Assembly (NCBI GenBank): GCA_013817065.1
Contig: JACDDJ010000008.1
Location: forward strand, 1 to 20,694
Reading direction: 5' to 3'
Length of the DNA stretch: 20,694 bases
DNA from: Acidobacteriota bacterium
Lineage (GTDB): Bacteria; Acidobacteriota; Vicinamibacteria; Vicinamibacterales; 2-12-FULL-66-21
The notes beneath the pieces are model-generated. The model had not been told where the DNA came from. It made no database searches and saw only the letters and a program-made list of their open reading frames with translations. Numbering within the stretch: the first letter of the stretch is position 1; every line of letters starts with the position of its first letter. A program made the translations under genes and the position numbers. Positions 1 to 7,442 of the stretch are shown here, in pieces.

Positions 1-267
1 CAGCAGTACGAGCTGTCCCGCATCGCGCCGTTCGAGCAGACCACCCTCCGCAAGACACGCGAGCGCCGCCCTGACGAAGGTCGCATCCTTCGACGATGCA
101 GCGGCGCTTTCTTCGAGGATCGCGGGCAACGTCCGGCCATTCGCCAGTGTCCACAGTCGCAGGACGTCATCGTCCACGGCGACGCGTCCCTCGCGCGGAA
201 GGGCCAGTGCCGGACGGCCGTGCAGTGTGTCGGGCTTCACACCGTCGGCGTGATGGTAGGTGATCAT
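1..267 (-). CDS. Partial protein with winged-helix/PqqD-like N-terminus
   Basis: The minus strand is open from an ATG at 267 to the window edge, giving 89 codons with no stop. The visible N-terminus begins MITYHHADG. It contains a pattern of the type 'VAVDDDVLRLWTLANGRTLPAIL', then a helical stretch ending 'CLAEGGLLERRDAGQL'. That resembles a small winged-helix or PqqD-like domain, which in some bacteria sits at the front of larger enzymes such as glycosyltransferases or radical-SAM proteins. The rest of the protein lies outside the window, so no function is assigned. Upstream of the ATG is a weak purine-rich stretch (GAGAG). The gene is divergent from the methyltransferase, with a 62-base gap. 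It is probably part of the same polysaccharide locus, but that rests on position only. Confidence 0.55.
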   Translation of the reverse strand, partial: MITYHHADGVKPDTLHGRPALALPREGRVAVDDDVLRLWTLANGRTLPAILEESAAASSKDATFVRAALACLAEGGLLERRDAGQLVLL

Positions 268-315
268 CAATCAAGCATTCTCTCATGTGGGTCCGGGTGT
301 GCCAGACCCGCGCAG

Positions 316-321
316 TACAAT
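316..321 (+). promoter_or_regulatory. Candidate -10 box TACAAT, possibly leaderless transcript
   Basis: TACAAT matches the sigma-70 -10 consensus at five of six bases and lies eight bases before the ATG at 330. A start about seven bases downstream would give an almost leaderless mRNA. There is no Shine-Dalgarno sequence before this ATG and no good -35 box. This is a motif match only. Confidence 0.3.
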
Positions 322-329
322 GCTCGGCG

Positions 330-1223
330 ATGAGTGGGACCGTGGTGCCGTGTGCGCTCTGCGAGCAGCGTGATACGACACGCCTCTACACGAAATTCAG
401 CTGGGGGATCGAGCGGTGCCGGCGCTGCGGGCTGATCTACGCCAATCCGCGCGCACCCGAGGAAACGATTCTCGCGCGCTACAGCTCTGAATATTTCTGG
501 GATGAGTACCTTCCGGCAGTCAGTGCGCCGGGCGGTAACTACGACCTCGATTACCAGGACCAGCGGCACGCAGCGATGCTCGCGCTCATCAAGCGTCACT
601 CTCCGCGTGGCCGGCGGCTGCTGGAAGTCGGAACCGGTGCGGGGCTGTTCCTGAAGGCAGCGCAGCGCGCGGGATGGGACACAGCGGGCCTCGAACTCTC
701 ATCGGAGGGCTCCGCATTTGCGCGCGATCGATTGGGCCTCGACGTCCGGACAGAGCGAGCCGAAGAGATGAGTTTCACCGCAGGCTCCTTCGACGTCGCG
801 GTCATGTTCGACGTGATCGAGCACCTGTTCGATCCCGTCACCGTCCTCGAAGCCACGCGCCGCGCCGTCACACCCGGCGGGATCATCGTCGTGAGCACAC
901 CCAACTACGACGCCCTGTCACGTTTCGTGCTCGGCGCTGACTGGGCGGTGCTGAGTCCGCTCGAGCACGTTTACTACTTCACCGAGGGCACCCTCGGCGC
1001 GATGCTGCGGAAATCGGGCTGGACCGGTGTGGGCACGGAACGCCGCTTCGCCGGGTGGGGCGTGTTCGAGACGATGAATTATCGCTATACGCATGCCCCG
1101 GGGAACTGGCGAGCCAAGCGCTATGAGAGGGTGCTGAGAGCCGCCGGTGGACCGCTCGCTCGCATGGTGCAGGCAACCGGCCGGGCAGACGCCATCCTCT
1201 GCATTGCGAGCAATCCGTCTTAG
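330..1223 (+). CDS. Class I SAM-dependent methyltransferase with N-terminal zinc-binding motif
   Basis: 297 residues. The N-terminus carries two CxxC pairs (C8/C11 and C30/C33), a zinc-ribbon-like start common in methyltransferases of polysaccharide and sugar-modification clusters. The SAM-binding motif I is E-V-G-T-G-A-G at residues 99-105. It is followed by an acidic motif (GLELS) and the D-V-I-E-H motif typical of the Methyltransf_11/23 fold. The conserved 'GGIIVVSTPNY' strand is also present. The likely role is methylation of a sugar or sugar nucleotide in the cytoplasm; the substrate cannot be read from the sequence. I chose the ATG at 330 over 285 because the family N-terminus begins just before the first cysteine pair, and the earlier start would crowd the divergent promoter region. 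The gene converges on the aminotransferase with only three bases between stops. Confidence 0.85.
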   Translation: MSGTVVPCALCEQRDTTRLYTKFSWGIERCRRCGLIYANPRAPEETILARYSSEYFWDEYLPAVSAPGGNYDLDYQDQRHAAMLALIKRHSPRGRRLLEVGTGAGLFLKAAQRAGWDTAGLELSSEGSAFARDRLGLDVRTERAEEMSFTAGSFDVAVMFDVIEHLFDPVTVLEATRRAVTPGGIIVVSTPNYDALSRFVLGADWAVLSPLEHVYYFTEGTLGAMLRKSGWTGVGTERRFAGWGVFETMNYRYTHAPGNWRAKRYERVLRAAGGPLARMVQATGRADAILCIASNPS

Positions 1224-1226
1224 TCG

Positions 1227-2345
1227 TTACGCTGACCCACGCCGCGATACCCATGCACGCACTGCGTCGATGACGGCGCCCTGCTGGTCATCTGTCATGT
1301 GAGGCCCCATCGGTAGACTGAGCACCGTCCCGGCGAGTTCGTCCGCGAGTGGATACGATCCGGCTGCTGCCGGCGTGCCTGCGTAGGCGCCGGACCTGTG
1401 CGGCGGCACGGGATAGTGAATGAGCGTGCCGATTCCCTGCGAGTGCAGATAGGACTGCAGCGCGTCTCGCTCCGTGCAGCGAATGACGAAGAGGTGCCAG
1501 GCCGGGGTTGTCCACTCGGGTACGTGCGGTAGCGAGATACCTGGAACGCCTGACAAAGCGGCCAGGTAACGATCCGCCATCCGCGCGCGCCGGCTGTTCC
1601 AGTTGTCCAGGTGCTGCAGCTTCACTCGCAGGAAGGCCGCCTGAAGCGGATCGAGCCGGGAGTTGTATCCCTGGACCTCGTTGAAGTACTTCACCCGCGA
1701 GCCGTAGTTTCTCAGCACACGAAGGCGAGCGGCAAGTTGATCGTCGTCGGTCGTCACGGCTCCGGCGTCCCCGAATGCACCGAGATTCTTGCCGGGATAG
1801 AAACTCCATCCGGCGGCATGGCCAAGGGCGCCGGCGCGAGTGCCGCGACTGGCTGCGCCGTGCGCCTGGGCGGCGTCCTCGATCACCGTCAGCCCGCGGC
1901 GGCTTGCAATCTCCATCAACGGCGCAGTGTCGGCGGGCTGCCCATAAAGGTGGACCGGCATGATGGCGCGGGTCCGTGGCGTTATCGCGGCCTCAACCAG
2001 CGCCGGATCCAGGTTCGATGTCTCGAGCAACGGCTCGACGGGCACCGGAATCGCGCCGGCCTGCGAGACGGCCAGCCACGACGCTACGTAGGTGTTGGAG
2101 GGAACGATCACTTCGTCGCCCGGGCCGATGTCGAAGGCGCGGAGGATCAAGTGGAGGGCGTCGAGACCGTTGGCCAATGCGACGCAGTGGCGCGTACCGC
2201 AGTAAGTCGCGAACCCCCTTTCGAAGGCGTCCACCTCAGCGCCGAGGATGTACCAGCCAGACGTCATGACCCGGTGATAGGCCGCGTCAAGGTCGGGCTG
2301 GAGCTCCTTATATGCCGCGTGCAGGTCGAGGAAAGGGATCGTCAG
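1227..2345 (-). CDS. DegT/DnrJ/EryC1/StrS sugar aminotransferase (CTG start)
   Basis: PLP-dependent aminotransferase that adds an amino group to a keto-sugar nucleotide. It has 372 residues from the proposed CTG at 2345. The family N-terminus (I-P-F-L-D-L, then SGWYILGAEVDAFE) is intact only if translation begins at that CTG, because a TAG directly precedes it. The first ATG (2267) would delete 26 conserved residues. The PLP lysine is K186 in FYPGKNLGAFGDAG, and EDAAQAHGA is the cofactor-contacting motif. Motifs such as GYNSRLD and IHYPVPPH resemble FdtB/QdtB enzymes, which make dTDP-3-amino-3,6-dideoxyhexoses, so a similar substrate is plausible. A GGGG stretch seven bases before the CTG could act as a ribosome binding site. 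The gene is divergent from secreted protein A and is a distant paralogue of the aminotransferase at 12570-13694. Confidence 0.88.
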   Translation of the reverse strand: MTIPFLDLHAAYKELQPDLDAAYHRVMTSGWYILGAEVDAFERGFATYCGTRHCVALANGLDALHLILRAFDIGPGDEVIVPSNTYVASWLAVSQAGAIPVPVEPLLETSNLDPALVEAAITPRTRAIMPVHLYGQPADTAPLMEIASRRGLTVIEDAAQAHGAASRGTRAGALGHAAGWSFYPGKNLGAFGDAGAVTTDDDQLAARLRVLRNYGSRVKYFNEVQGYNSRLDPLQAAFLRVKLQHLDNWNSRRARMADRYLAALSGVPGISLPHVPEWTTPAWHLFVIRCTERDALQSYLHSQGIGTLIHYPVPPHRSGAYAGTPAAAGSYPLADELAGTVLSLPMGPHMTDDQQGAVIDAVRAWVSRRGSA

Positions 2346-2397
2346 CTAAATGCCCCGTAAAAGTTCAAGAGTTCATCTTACGCCCGAAAAATACCTC

Positions 2398-2439
2398 AGG
2401 CATACCGCTTGCCTCAGCCGTGAAGGGTGTGAGGAGGCA
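2398..2439 (+). promoter_or_regulatory. Structured leader with alternative hairpins over the ribosome binding site
   Basis: AGGCA (2398-2402) can pair with TGCCT (2410-2414). The same TGCCT, extended to TGCCTC (2410-2415), can instead pair with GAGGCA (2434-2439), which contains most of the Shine-Dalgarno GGAGG (2433-2437) of protein A. The two hairpins exclude each other, as in translational switches. No known riboswitch class was recognised. Structure and function are inferred by eye. Confidence 0.4.
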
Positions 2440-2448
2440 TGGGGAAAA

Positions 2449-5400
2449 ATGGTAAATAAATTCCGACTCGGATGGTTAGCTGGGCTGGTGATGGCGCTTG
2501 GGCTGCCCACATTGGGCAATGCGCAGGATATTAGTCTCGCGGCGGGTGGCGCGGATCCTATCTGGAAAGGAACCCAGCCGAATGAGGCCGCGGGCTTCTG
2601 GCTCGACCAGGGCGCGGTGGGTGCTTCTGACTCGCGTCGGGATCTCGTTGTTGGAGCCCCCGGAAACGCGACCCTGGCGGGCGCGGTCTACATCCTCTTT
2701 GGAGGACCGGAACGCACTGGCGAAATTCTGCTCTCCGAAGCCCAGGTCATCATCACGAGTTCGGAGGCGGGGAATCGCTTCGGTGCCTCGACTGCGGCCG
2801 GCAACATTCTGAACCTCGAAGGTGCCATTCCCCGCAACCTCGCGATCGGTGCGCCGGGAGCGTTCGGTAACCGCGGCGCGGTTTATCTCATGGCGGCCGG
2901 CTTCGAAGCCGCCAGCAGCACCACCGCGGCCAGCGCGACTCTGCGCATCCTCGGCGCGCCAGGCGATCAACTCGGCACCGCACTCGCGACGGGCGATCTC
3001 GATTCCGACGGTTACCGCGAGATCATCATCGGCGCACCTGGAAACAATCGAATCTATGTGATCAAGGGCGGGCCCTCACTGAGCGGCACCCTCGACCTGG
3101 CCGTGACCGCGGCCGCACAGACCTACGCGGCGCCCGGTCTCGGCCGCGTGCTCACGTCCGGTGACCTCACCGGCGACAACATTTCCGACGTCGTTGCGGG
3201 CTCGCCCTCGATGAACGTGACCTACATCTTTGCCGGGGCCGCCGGCAGCATTCCCGGGATCGCCACCAGCTCATTTTCCGGGATCGATGCCGGCGATGAA
3301 TCCGGGACGACGGTGCGCATCCTCGATCTGGACGCCGACGGTCAGCGCGACCTCGTGATTACCGCTCCCGGCGGCGATGGTCCGTTCAACGATCGCGCAA
3401 ATGCCGGCGAGGCGTATGTGTTCCTGGGGCCGCTTGCCGCGGGCGCACAGACGCTCTCCTCGTCCAACATCGTGTTCTTCGGCGCCGCCCCCGGGATGCG
3501 GCTCGGCGACGGCATCACAGCGGGCGACATCAACCGCGACCGGCCAAACGACCTCGTCCTGCTCGGATCCGGAGGCGTTGGCGGCGCCGGCCAGCTGGAG
3601 ATCTACTACGGCCGGGCGCGCGGCGCGATCGGGGTGCAGCAACCCGATCAGCGACGCTTCGTCGACTTCGCCAATGCCGGCCAGGCCAGCCGTAAGGTCT
3701 ACGGCGACCCGGCCGCCGGCCCGGTGACATCGGCGCAGGTGTTCGAGGTCACCGGTGAGGGCGCACGCGACCTCGTCGTTGGTGTCGCCGCCGCGGACAG
3801 CGGCGCGGGCAAGCTGTACTTCGTCATCTCGCCGAAGATGCGGGTGACACCGACAACCCTGTCACTGCAGGCCAACGAGGGCGGCAGCGTGACGTCGGCG
3901 ACGCCGATCCAGATCCTCAATGCGAGCACGGTGTTCATCGGATGGCAGGCCACCACCAACGTGCCCTGGCTCTCGACCAGCCCGACCGCAGGCTCGGCCG
4001 ACAACACCCATCCATCGTCATTCCTCATTACCGGTGCATCCCAGGGTCTCACGCCGGGAGTTCATACCGGCACGGTGATGGTCTCTTCCACCAGCGCGGA
4101 TCTCGAGATGTCGATACCGGTGGCAGTCACGATGACGGTGACGGGCACGCGGATGGCGCTCGATGCGCCGGCGCATGGTTACCAGGTGGGGACGACGTTC
4201 ACCGTGTCGGGCTGGGCACTGGATGTTGCAGCCGCGACCGGCACGGGCGTGAGCGAAGTGCAGGTCTATGCCTACCCGAACCCCGGGTCGGGTCAGACCG
4301 GCACCGCCCTCGGGACGGCGACATACGGCGGTTCACGGCCCGACGTCGGTGCCTCGTTCGGCGCACAGTTTACCAACTCCGCCTACACGAAACAGATCAC
4401 GTCGCTGACTCCTGGGACCTACCAGATCTCGGTCTTTGCAAAGAGCACGGTGTCGAACCAGTTCATGCTCTCGAAGTCCGTCGTGGTGGTGGTCGTGAAC
4501 GGAGCGCCCAGTCCGAACCCGGTCGCCGTTCCCGATCCAATCGATCCAGGCCCGACCCCAACGACGACGCTGCTGCCGCCGCCACCGCCGGGTCCGGGTG
4601 GGCCGACAGCCAACACCAGGGTGGCGATCAACCGCACCAGCCTGTCGTTCGGCGCGATCGCGGGAACGAACGGCCTTCGGAGCGGCGCGCAACAGGCGGC
4701 GGTGACGTTCAGCAACGGCTCGTCCACGTGGACGGCCTCTACTGACGCGTCGTGGTTGCAGCTCACCAATGCATCCGGGAGCGGTGCCGGCTCGTTCAGC
4801 GCGACGGTGAAGGCCGGGACGTATGCGACGTCCAGTCTCACGGGGACCATCACGGTCACCGCCGTCAACGTGCCGAACTCGCCGTTGCAAATTCCCGTCA
4901 CCCTCCGTGTGTTCGCCGAGGGCGGCAACCCGACGGGCCTGGTCGACACCCCGGCCAACAACATCACCGGGGTGACCGGCGCCATCGCGGTCACCGGCTG
5001 GGCGACCGACGACATCGATATCCAGGAAGTCGCGATCTACCGTGATCCGATTGCCGGAGAGACGTCGGCGTCCCCGAACGGCAAGATCTTCATCGGCCGG
5101 GCGGTCTTCGTAGACGGAGCGCGGCCCGATGTCGATGCGGCCATCAACCAGCCGTTCGACTACGAGGCCGGCTGGGGCTACATGCTCCTCACGAACATGC
5201 TGCCGAACCAGGGCAACGGCACCTTCACGCTGCACGCGTATGCGACCGACATCGAAGGCCACACCGTCCTGCTCGGCTCGCGCACGATTACCTGTGACAA
5301 CGCGCACGCGGTCAAGCCGTTTGGCGCGATCGACACGCCCGACCAGGGCGGCACCGTATCGGGAACGACGTACACGAACTTCGGATGGGCGCTGACGCCA

Positions 5401-6186
5401 CAGCCGAACGCTATTCCGACGGACGGGTCGACGATCGTGGTCTACATCAACGGCTTCCCGGTCGGACGTCCGGTCTACAACAACGCACGAGCCGACATCG
5501 CGACGCTGTTCCCGGGCTACGCCAACAGCGGCGGCGCGATCGGCTACTACCAGTTCAACACCACGACGCTCGCGAATGGTGTGCATACGATCTCGTGGGT
5601 CGTGACCGACAACGCCGGGAACGCGGAAGGTATCGGCAGCCGCTACTTCACCGTGCTGAACGGATCGGCGAGCTCGTCGATGACGCTCGAGGCGTCCTCG
5701 AGCGTCGAAGAGATGTCGGGGCGCGGAGCCGAGACTCGGGTGTCAGCGGAAGTCGGCGCGAGCAGCGGACTCGCCGCCGCGACCGTCGAAACAGTAGCGA
5801 TGAGCGACGTGCCGGTGTATCGCCGGGACGGTTATAACCCAAATGCTGCCCTCGAGTTGACCCAGGCCGATGAGAGCGGGGTTATTCGAGTGGCAGCCGA
5901 TCCAGCGGGACGATTCACGCTGACGCTGTCGGCACCCGTCAAGGACGAGAGCGGCGGATACGAGGGCTACATGGTGGCGAACGGCAAGCTGCAGGCGCTG
6001 CCTGCCGGGTCGTTCCTCGACAAACGCAGCGGCGAGTTCTACTGGCAGCCGGGTGTCGGGTTCACCGGGACGTATCGCCTGGTGTTCATCCGGACGGATG
6101 GTGGACAGCGCACGCGAATCCCGGTGGACGTCACGATCGGGCAGCAGAGGCCCGCCGCGCCGCAGAACGTCAGGATCGTGAAGTAG
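2449..6186 (+). CDS. Large secreted protein A: FG-GAP propeller, BACON, Ig-like modules
   Basis: 1245 residues. A signal peptide (MVNKFRLGWLAGLVMALG, cleavage near GNAQ) predicts export. Residues about 30-462 hold seven FG-GAP-type repeats (GAPG, IGAPG, AGSP and similar) with calcium-loop motifs such as DLDSDG near 183, suggesting an integrin-like beta-propeller. Next are a BACON-like domain (about 464-565), an Ig-like module (about 567-684), and a proline-rich linker (685-722). A second BACON-like domain (723-821), two more Ig-like modules (about 826-953 and 954-1072) and a C-terminal He_PIG-like beta domain ending at NVRIVK follow. No PEP-CTERM, LPXTG or transmembrane anchor is seen. The ATG at 2449 was chosen because it directly precedes the signal peptide; an upstream in-frame ATG at 2350 adds 33 residues unlike a signal. 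Residues 723-1231 recur in protein B. A carbohydrate-binding or adhesive role is inference from domain types and locus. Confidence 0.85.
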   Translation: MVNKFRLGWLAGLVMALGLPTLGNAQDISLAAGGADPIWKGTQPNEAAGFWLDQGAVGASDSRRDLVVGAPGNATLAGAVYILFGGPERTGEILLSEAQVIITSSEAGNRFGASTAAGNILNLEGAIPRNLAIGAPGAFGNRGAVYLMAAGFEAASSTTAASATLRILGAPGDQLGTALATGDLDSDGYREIIIGAPGNNRIYVIKGGPSLSGTLDLAVTAAAQTYAAPGLGRVLTSGDLTGDNISDVVAGSPSMNVTYIFAGAAGSIPGIATSSFSGIDAGDESGTTVRILDLDADGQRDLVITAPGGDGPFNDRANAGEAYVFLGPLAAGAQTLSSSNIVFFGAAPGMRLGDGITAGDINRDRPNDLVLLGSGGVGGAGQLEIYYGRARGAIGVQQPDQRRFVDFANAGQASRKVYGDPAAGPVTSAQVFEVTGEGARDLVVGVAAADSGAGKLYFVISPKMRVTPTTLSLQANEGGSVTSATPIQILNASTVFIGWQATTNVPWLSTSPTAGSADNTHPSSFLITGASQGLTPGVHTGTVMVSSTSADLEMSIPVAVTMTVTGTRMALDAPAHGYQVGTTFTVSGWALDVAAATGTGVSEVQVYAYPNPGSGQTGTALGTATYGGSRPDVGASFGAQFTNSAYTKQITSLTPGTYQISVFAKSTVSNQFMLSKSVVVVVVNGAPSPNPVAVPDPIDPGPTPTTTLLPPPPPGPGGPTANTRVAINRTSLSFGAIAGTNGLRSGAQQAAVTFSNGSSTWTASTDASWLQLTNASGSGAGSFSATVKAGTYATSSLTGTITVTAVNVPNSPLQIPVTLRVFAEGGNPTGLVDTPANNITGVTGAIAVTGWATDDIDIQEVAIYRDPIAGETSASPNGKIFIGRAVFVDGARPDVDAAINQPFDYEAGWGYMLLTNMLPNQGNGTFTLHAYATDIEGHTVLLGSRTITCDNAHAVKPFGAIDTPDQGGTVSGTTYTNFGWALTPQPNAIPTDGSTIVVYINGFPVGRPVYNNARADIATLFPGYANSGGAIGYYQFNTTTLANGVHTISWVVTDNAGNAEGIGSRYFTVLNGSASSSMTLEASSSVEEMSGRGAETRVSAEVGASSGLAAATVETVAMSDVPVYRRDGYNPNAALELTQADESGVIRVAADPAGRFTLTLSAPVKDESGGYEGYMVANGKLQALPAGSFLDKRSGEFYWQPGVGFTGTYRLVFIRTDGGQRTRIPVDVTIGQQRPAAPQNVRIVK
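4615..6141 (+). repeat. Shared 509-residue module, copy in protein A
   Basis: This segment encodes BACON, two Ig-like modules and the He_PIG-like domain. It aligns collinearly with 7809-9338, with a single one-codon difference in length near VGRPVYN versus VGRPDAYN. By eye roughly three quarters of residues are identical. Many codons differ synonymously (for example in TFSNGSSTWTA), so the duplication is not very recent and the protein sequence has been under constraint. Confidence 0.85.
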
Positions 6187-6197
6187 CGAGCTCACGG

Positions 6198-6228
6198 GCA
6201 CCTCGCACGGTCTCCACGTGCGAGGTGC
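6198..6228. terminator. Bidirectional hairpin terminator between protein A and gmd
   Basis: A perfect 12-bp inverted repeat (GCACCTCGCACG at 6198-6209 with its complement at 6217-6228, loop of seven) lies between two convergent stop codons. There is no clear U-tract on either side, so it may work as a hairpin barrier rather than a canonical intrinsic terminator. Confidence 0.65.
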
Positions 6229-6239
6229 TGCGTGCTCGC

Positions 6240-7235
6240 CTAACGCGCCTCGACGCCCTCGGGCGTGCCGCGCGCGCTCGAGAGTCTTGCCATATCGGCG
6301 TCCACCATCATCCGCACCAATTCTGCGAAATCGACTTCTGGCGTCCAGCCGAGCGCCTTGCGCGCTTTGGAGGAATCACCGATCAGGTGATCGACCTCCG
6401 CAGGGCGGAGGAAGCGTGGATCCATCTTCACGTGCTTCTGCCAGTCGAGCCCCACGTGCCCGAATGAGAGTTCGACCAGCTCCCGGACCGAGTGGCTCTC
6501 GCCGGTCGCAATGACGTAGTCGTCGGCCTGGTCCTGCTGCAGCATCAGCCACATCGCCCGCACGTAGTCGCCAGCGAAGCCCCAGTCGCGCTGCGCGTCC
6601 ATGTTGCCGAGGCCCAGCGTGTCGGTCATCCCAAGCTTGATTCGGGCCACTCCGTCGGTCACCTTCCGGGTGACGAACTCGAGCCCCCGCCGTGGCGATT
6701 CGTGGTTGAACAGAATTCCTGATACGGCGAACAGGTCGTAACTCTCACGGTAATTGACCGTTATGTAGTGCGCATACACCTTCGAGACGCCATACGGGCT
6801 CCTCGGGTAAAAAGGTGTGAGCTCGGTCTGCGGGATCTCGCGCACCTTGCCGTACATCTCGCTCGACGATGCCTGGTACAGCCGAATCTTCGGATCGACG
6901 CGCCGCACCGCTTCAAGGGCGCGGGTCACACCCTGCGCGTTGAACTCGCCGGTCAGCATCGGCTGATCCCAGCTGGCGGGCACGAATGACATCGCCGCAA
7001 GGTTATAGAACTCGTGCGGACGGACGTCCTCGAGCACCTTGATCAGCGACAACTGGTCGAGCAGATCACCCGGTTTGAGCACGAGGCGATCGAGCAGGTG
7101 CTCGATGCGCCAGAAGTTCGTGGTGCTCGCCCTCCGCACCATCCCGAAGACTTCGTAACCTTTGTCGAGGAGCAGTTCGGCGAGGTACGACCCGTCCTGC
7201 CCCGTTATGCCGGTAATAAGCGCGCGTTTTGCCAT
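6240..7235 (-). CDS. gmd: GDP-mannose 4,6-dehydratase
   Basis: 331 residues, slightly shorter than the E. coli enzyme. It converts GDP-D-mannose to GDP-4-keto-6-deoxy-D-mannose, the precursor of GDP-fucose, GDP-rhamnose, GDP-perosamine and related sugars. It is an extended short-chain dehydrogenase. The NADP-binding motif T-G-x-T-G-Q-D-G is at residues 8-15 and the catalytic Y-x-x-x-K is Y148/K152 (SPYGVSKVYAHY). The Gmd signatures MVRRAST, QASSSEMYGKV, NHESPRRG and LGNMDAQRDWGFAGDYV are all present. The gene stands alone on the minus strand between two plus-strand paralogues. No partner (GDP-fucose synthase, RMD reductase or perosamine synthase) is adjacent, unless one of the two DegT aminotransferases acts on its product. 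No strong ribosome binding site is visible. Confidence 0.95.
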   Translation of the reverse strand: MAKRALITGITGQDGSYLAELLLDKGYEVFGMVRRASTTNFWRIEHLLDRLVLKPGDLLDQLSLIKVLEDVRPHEFYNLAAMSFVPASWDQPMLTGEFNAQGVTRALEAVRRVDPKIRLYQASSSEMYGKVREIPQTELTPFYPRSPYGVSKVYAHYITVNYRESYDLFAVSGILFNHESPRRGLEFVTRKVTDGVARIKLGMTDTLGLGNMDAQRDWGFAGDYVRAMWLMLQQDQADDYVIATGESHSVRELVELSFGHVGLDWQKHVKMDPRFLRPAEVDHLIGDSSKARKALGWTPEVDFAELVRMMVDADMARLSSARGTPEGVEAR

Positions 7236-7442
7236 CGGTATGTGTCCGGAGAATTTACCATGGCCGGCCGCAACGAACTCCGCCGGCGCCGCCGAGCGCG
7301 GCTGTGCAGAACTGTAATCGCTGAGCCCGTACGGTTAGCCGTCGCCAATCATTTCCGACAGTATTCCGCGGTTTATCTCCCGATTTCTTCAGCAAACCGC
7401 AGGTACGGCGCTTGCGCTTCGCTTGGCATCCGAAGTATTCCT
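7236..7442. other. 207-base divergent intergenic region and leader of protein B
   Basis: This region lies between the divergent gmd and protein B starts and has no convincing gene. Just before the protein B start, CTTCG (7417-7421) can pair with CGAAG (7431-7435). The stretch 7400-7415 matches 2397-2412 in the leader of protein A at 12 of 16 bases. Promoters for both genes presumably lie here, but I cannot place good -35/-10 pairs. Confidence 0.4.

Noticed and set aside
267..599. Minus-strand open frame whose stop overlaps the start of the partial gene at 267
   Set aside because: The TGATG overlap looked like coupling, but the frame is antisense to the methyltransferase SAM domain and has no recognisable content.
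1611..2360. Plus-strand open frame of 249 codons over the first aminotransferase
   Set aside because: It is antisense to the conserved aminotransferase, including its PLP lysine region, and has no family match.
2346..2448. Cyclic-di-GMP (GEMM) or cobalamin riboswitch in the protein A leader
   Set aside because: The conserved cores of those classes are absent. Only a simple alternative-hairpin arrangement is visible.
4333..5586. Long minus-strand open frame of 417 codons under protein A
   Set aside because: It is a shadow of the plus-strand gene. The translation is Arg/Val/Asp-rich without any domain, while the plus strand encodes clear BACON and Ig-like modules conserved in protein B.
7415..7442. 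TTGGCAT...TTCC as a sigma-54 (-24/-12) promoter before protein B
   Set aside because: The GC of the -12 element is missing and the spacing is off by one. It also lies too close to the start codon.
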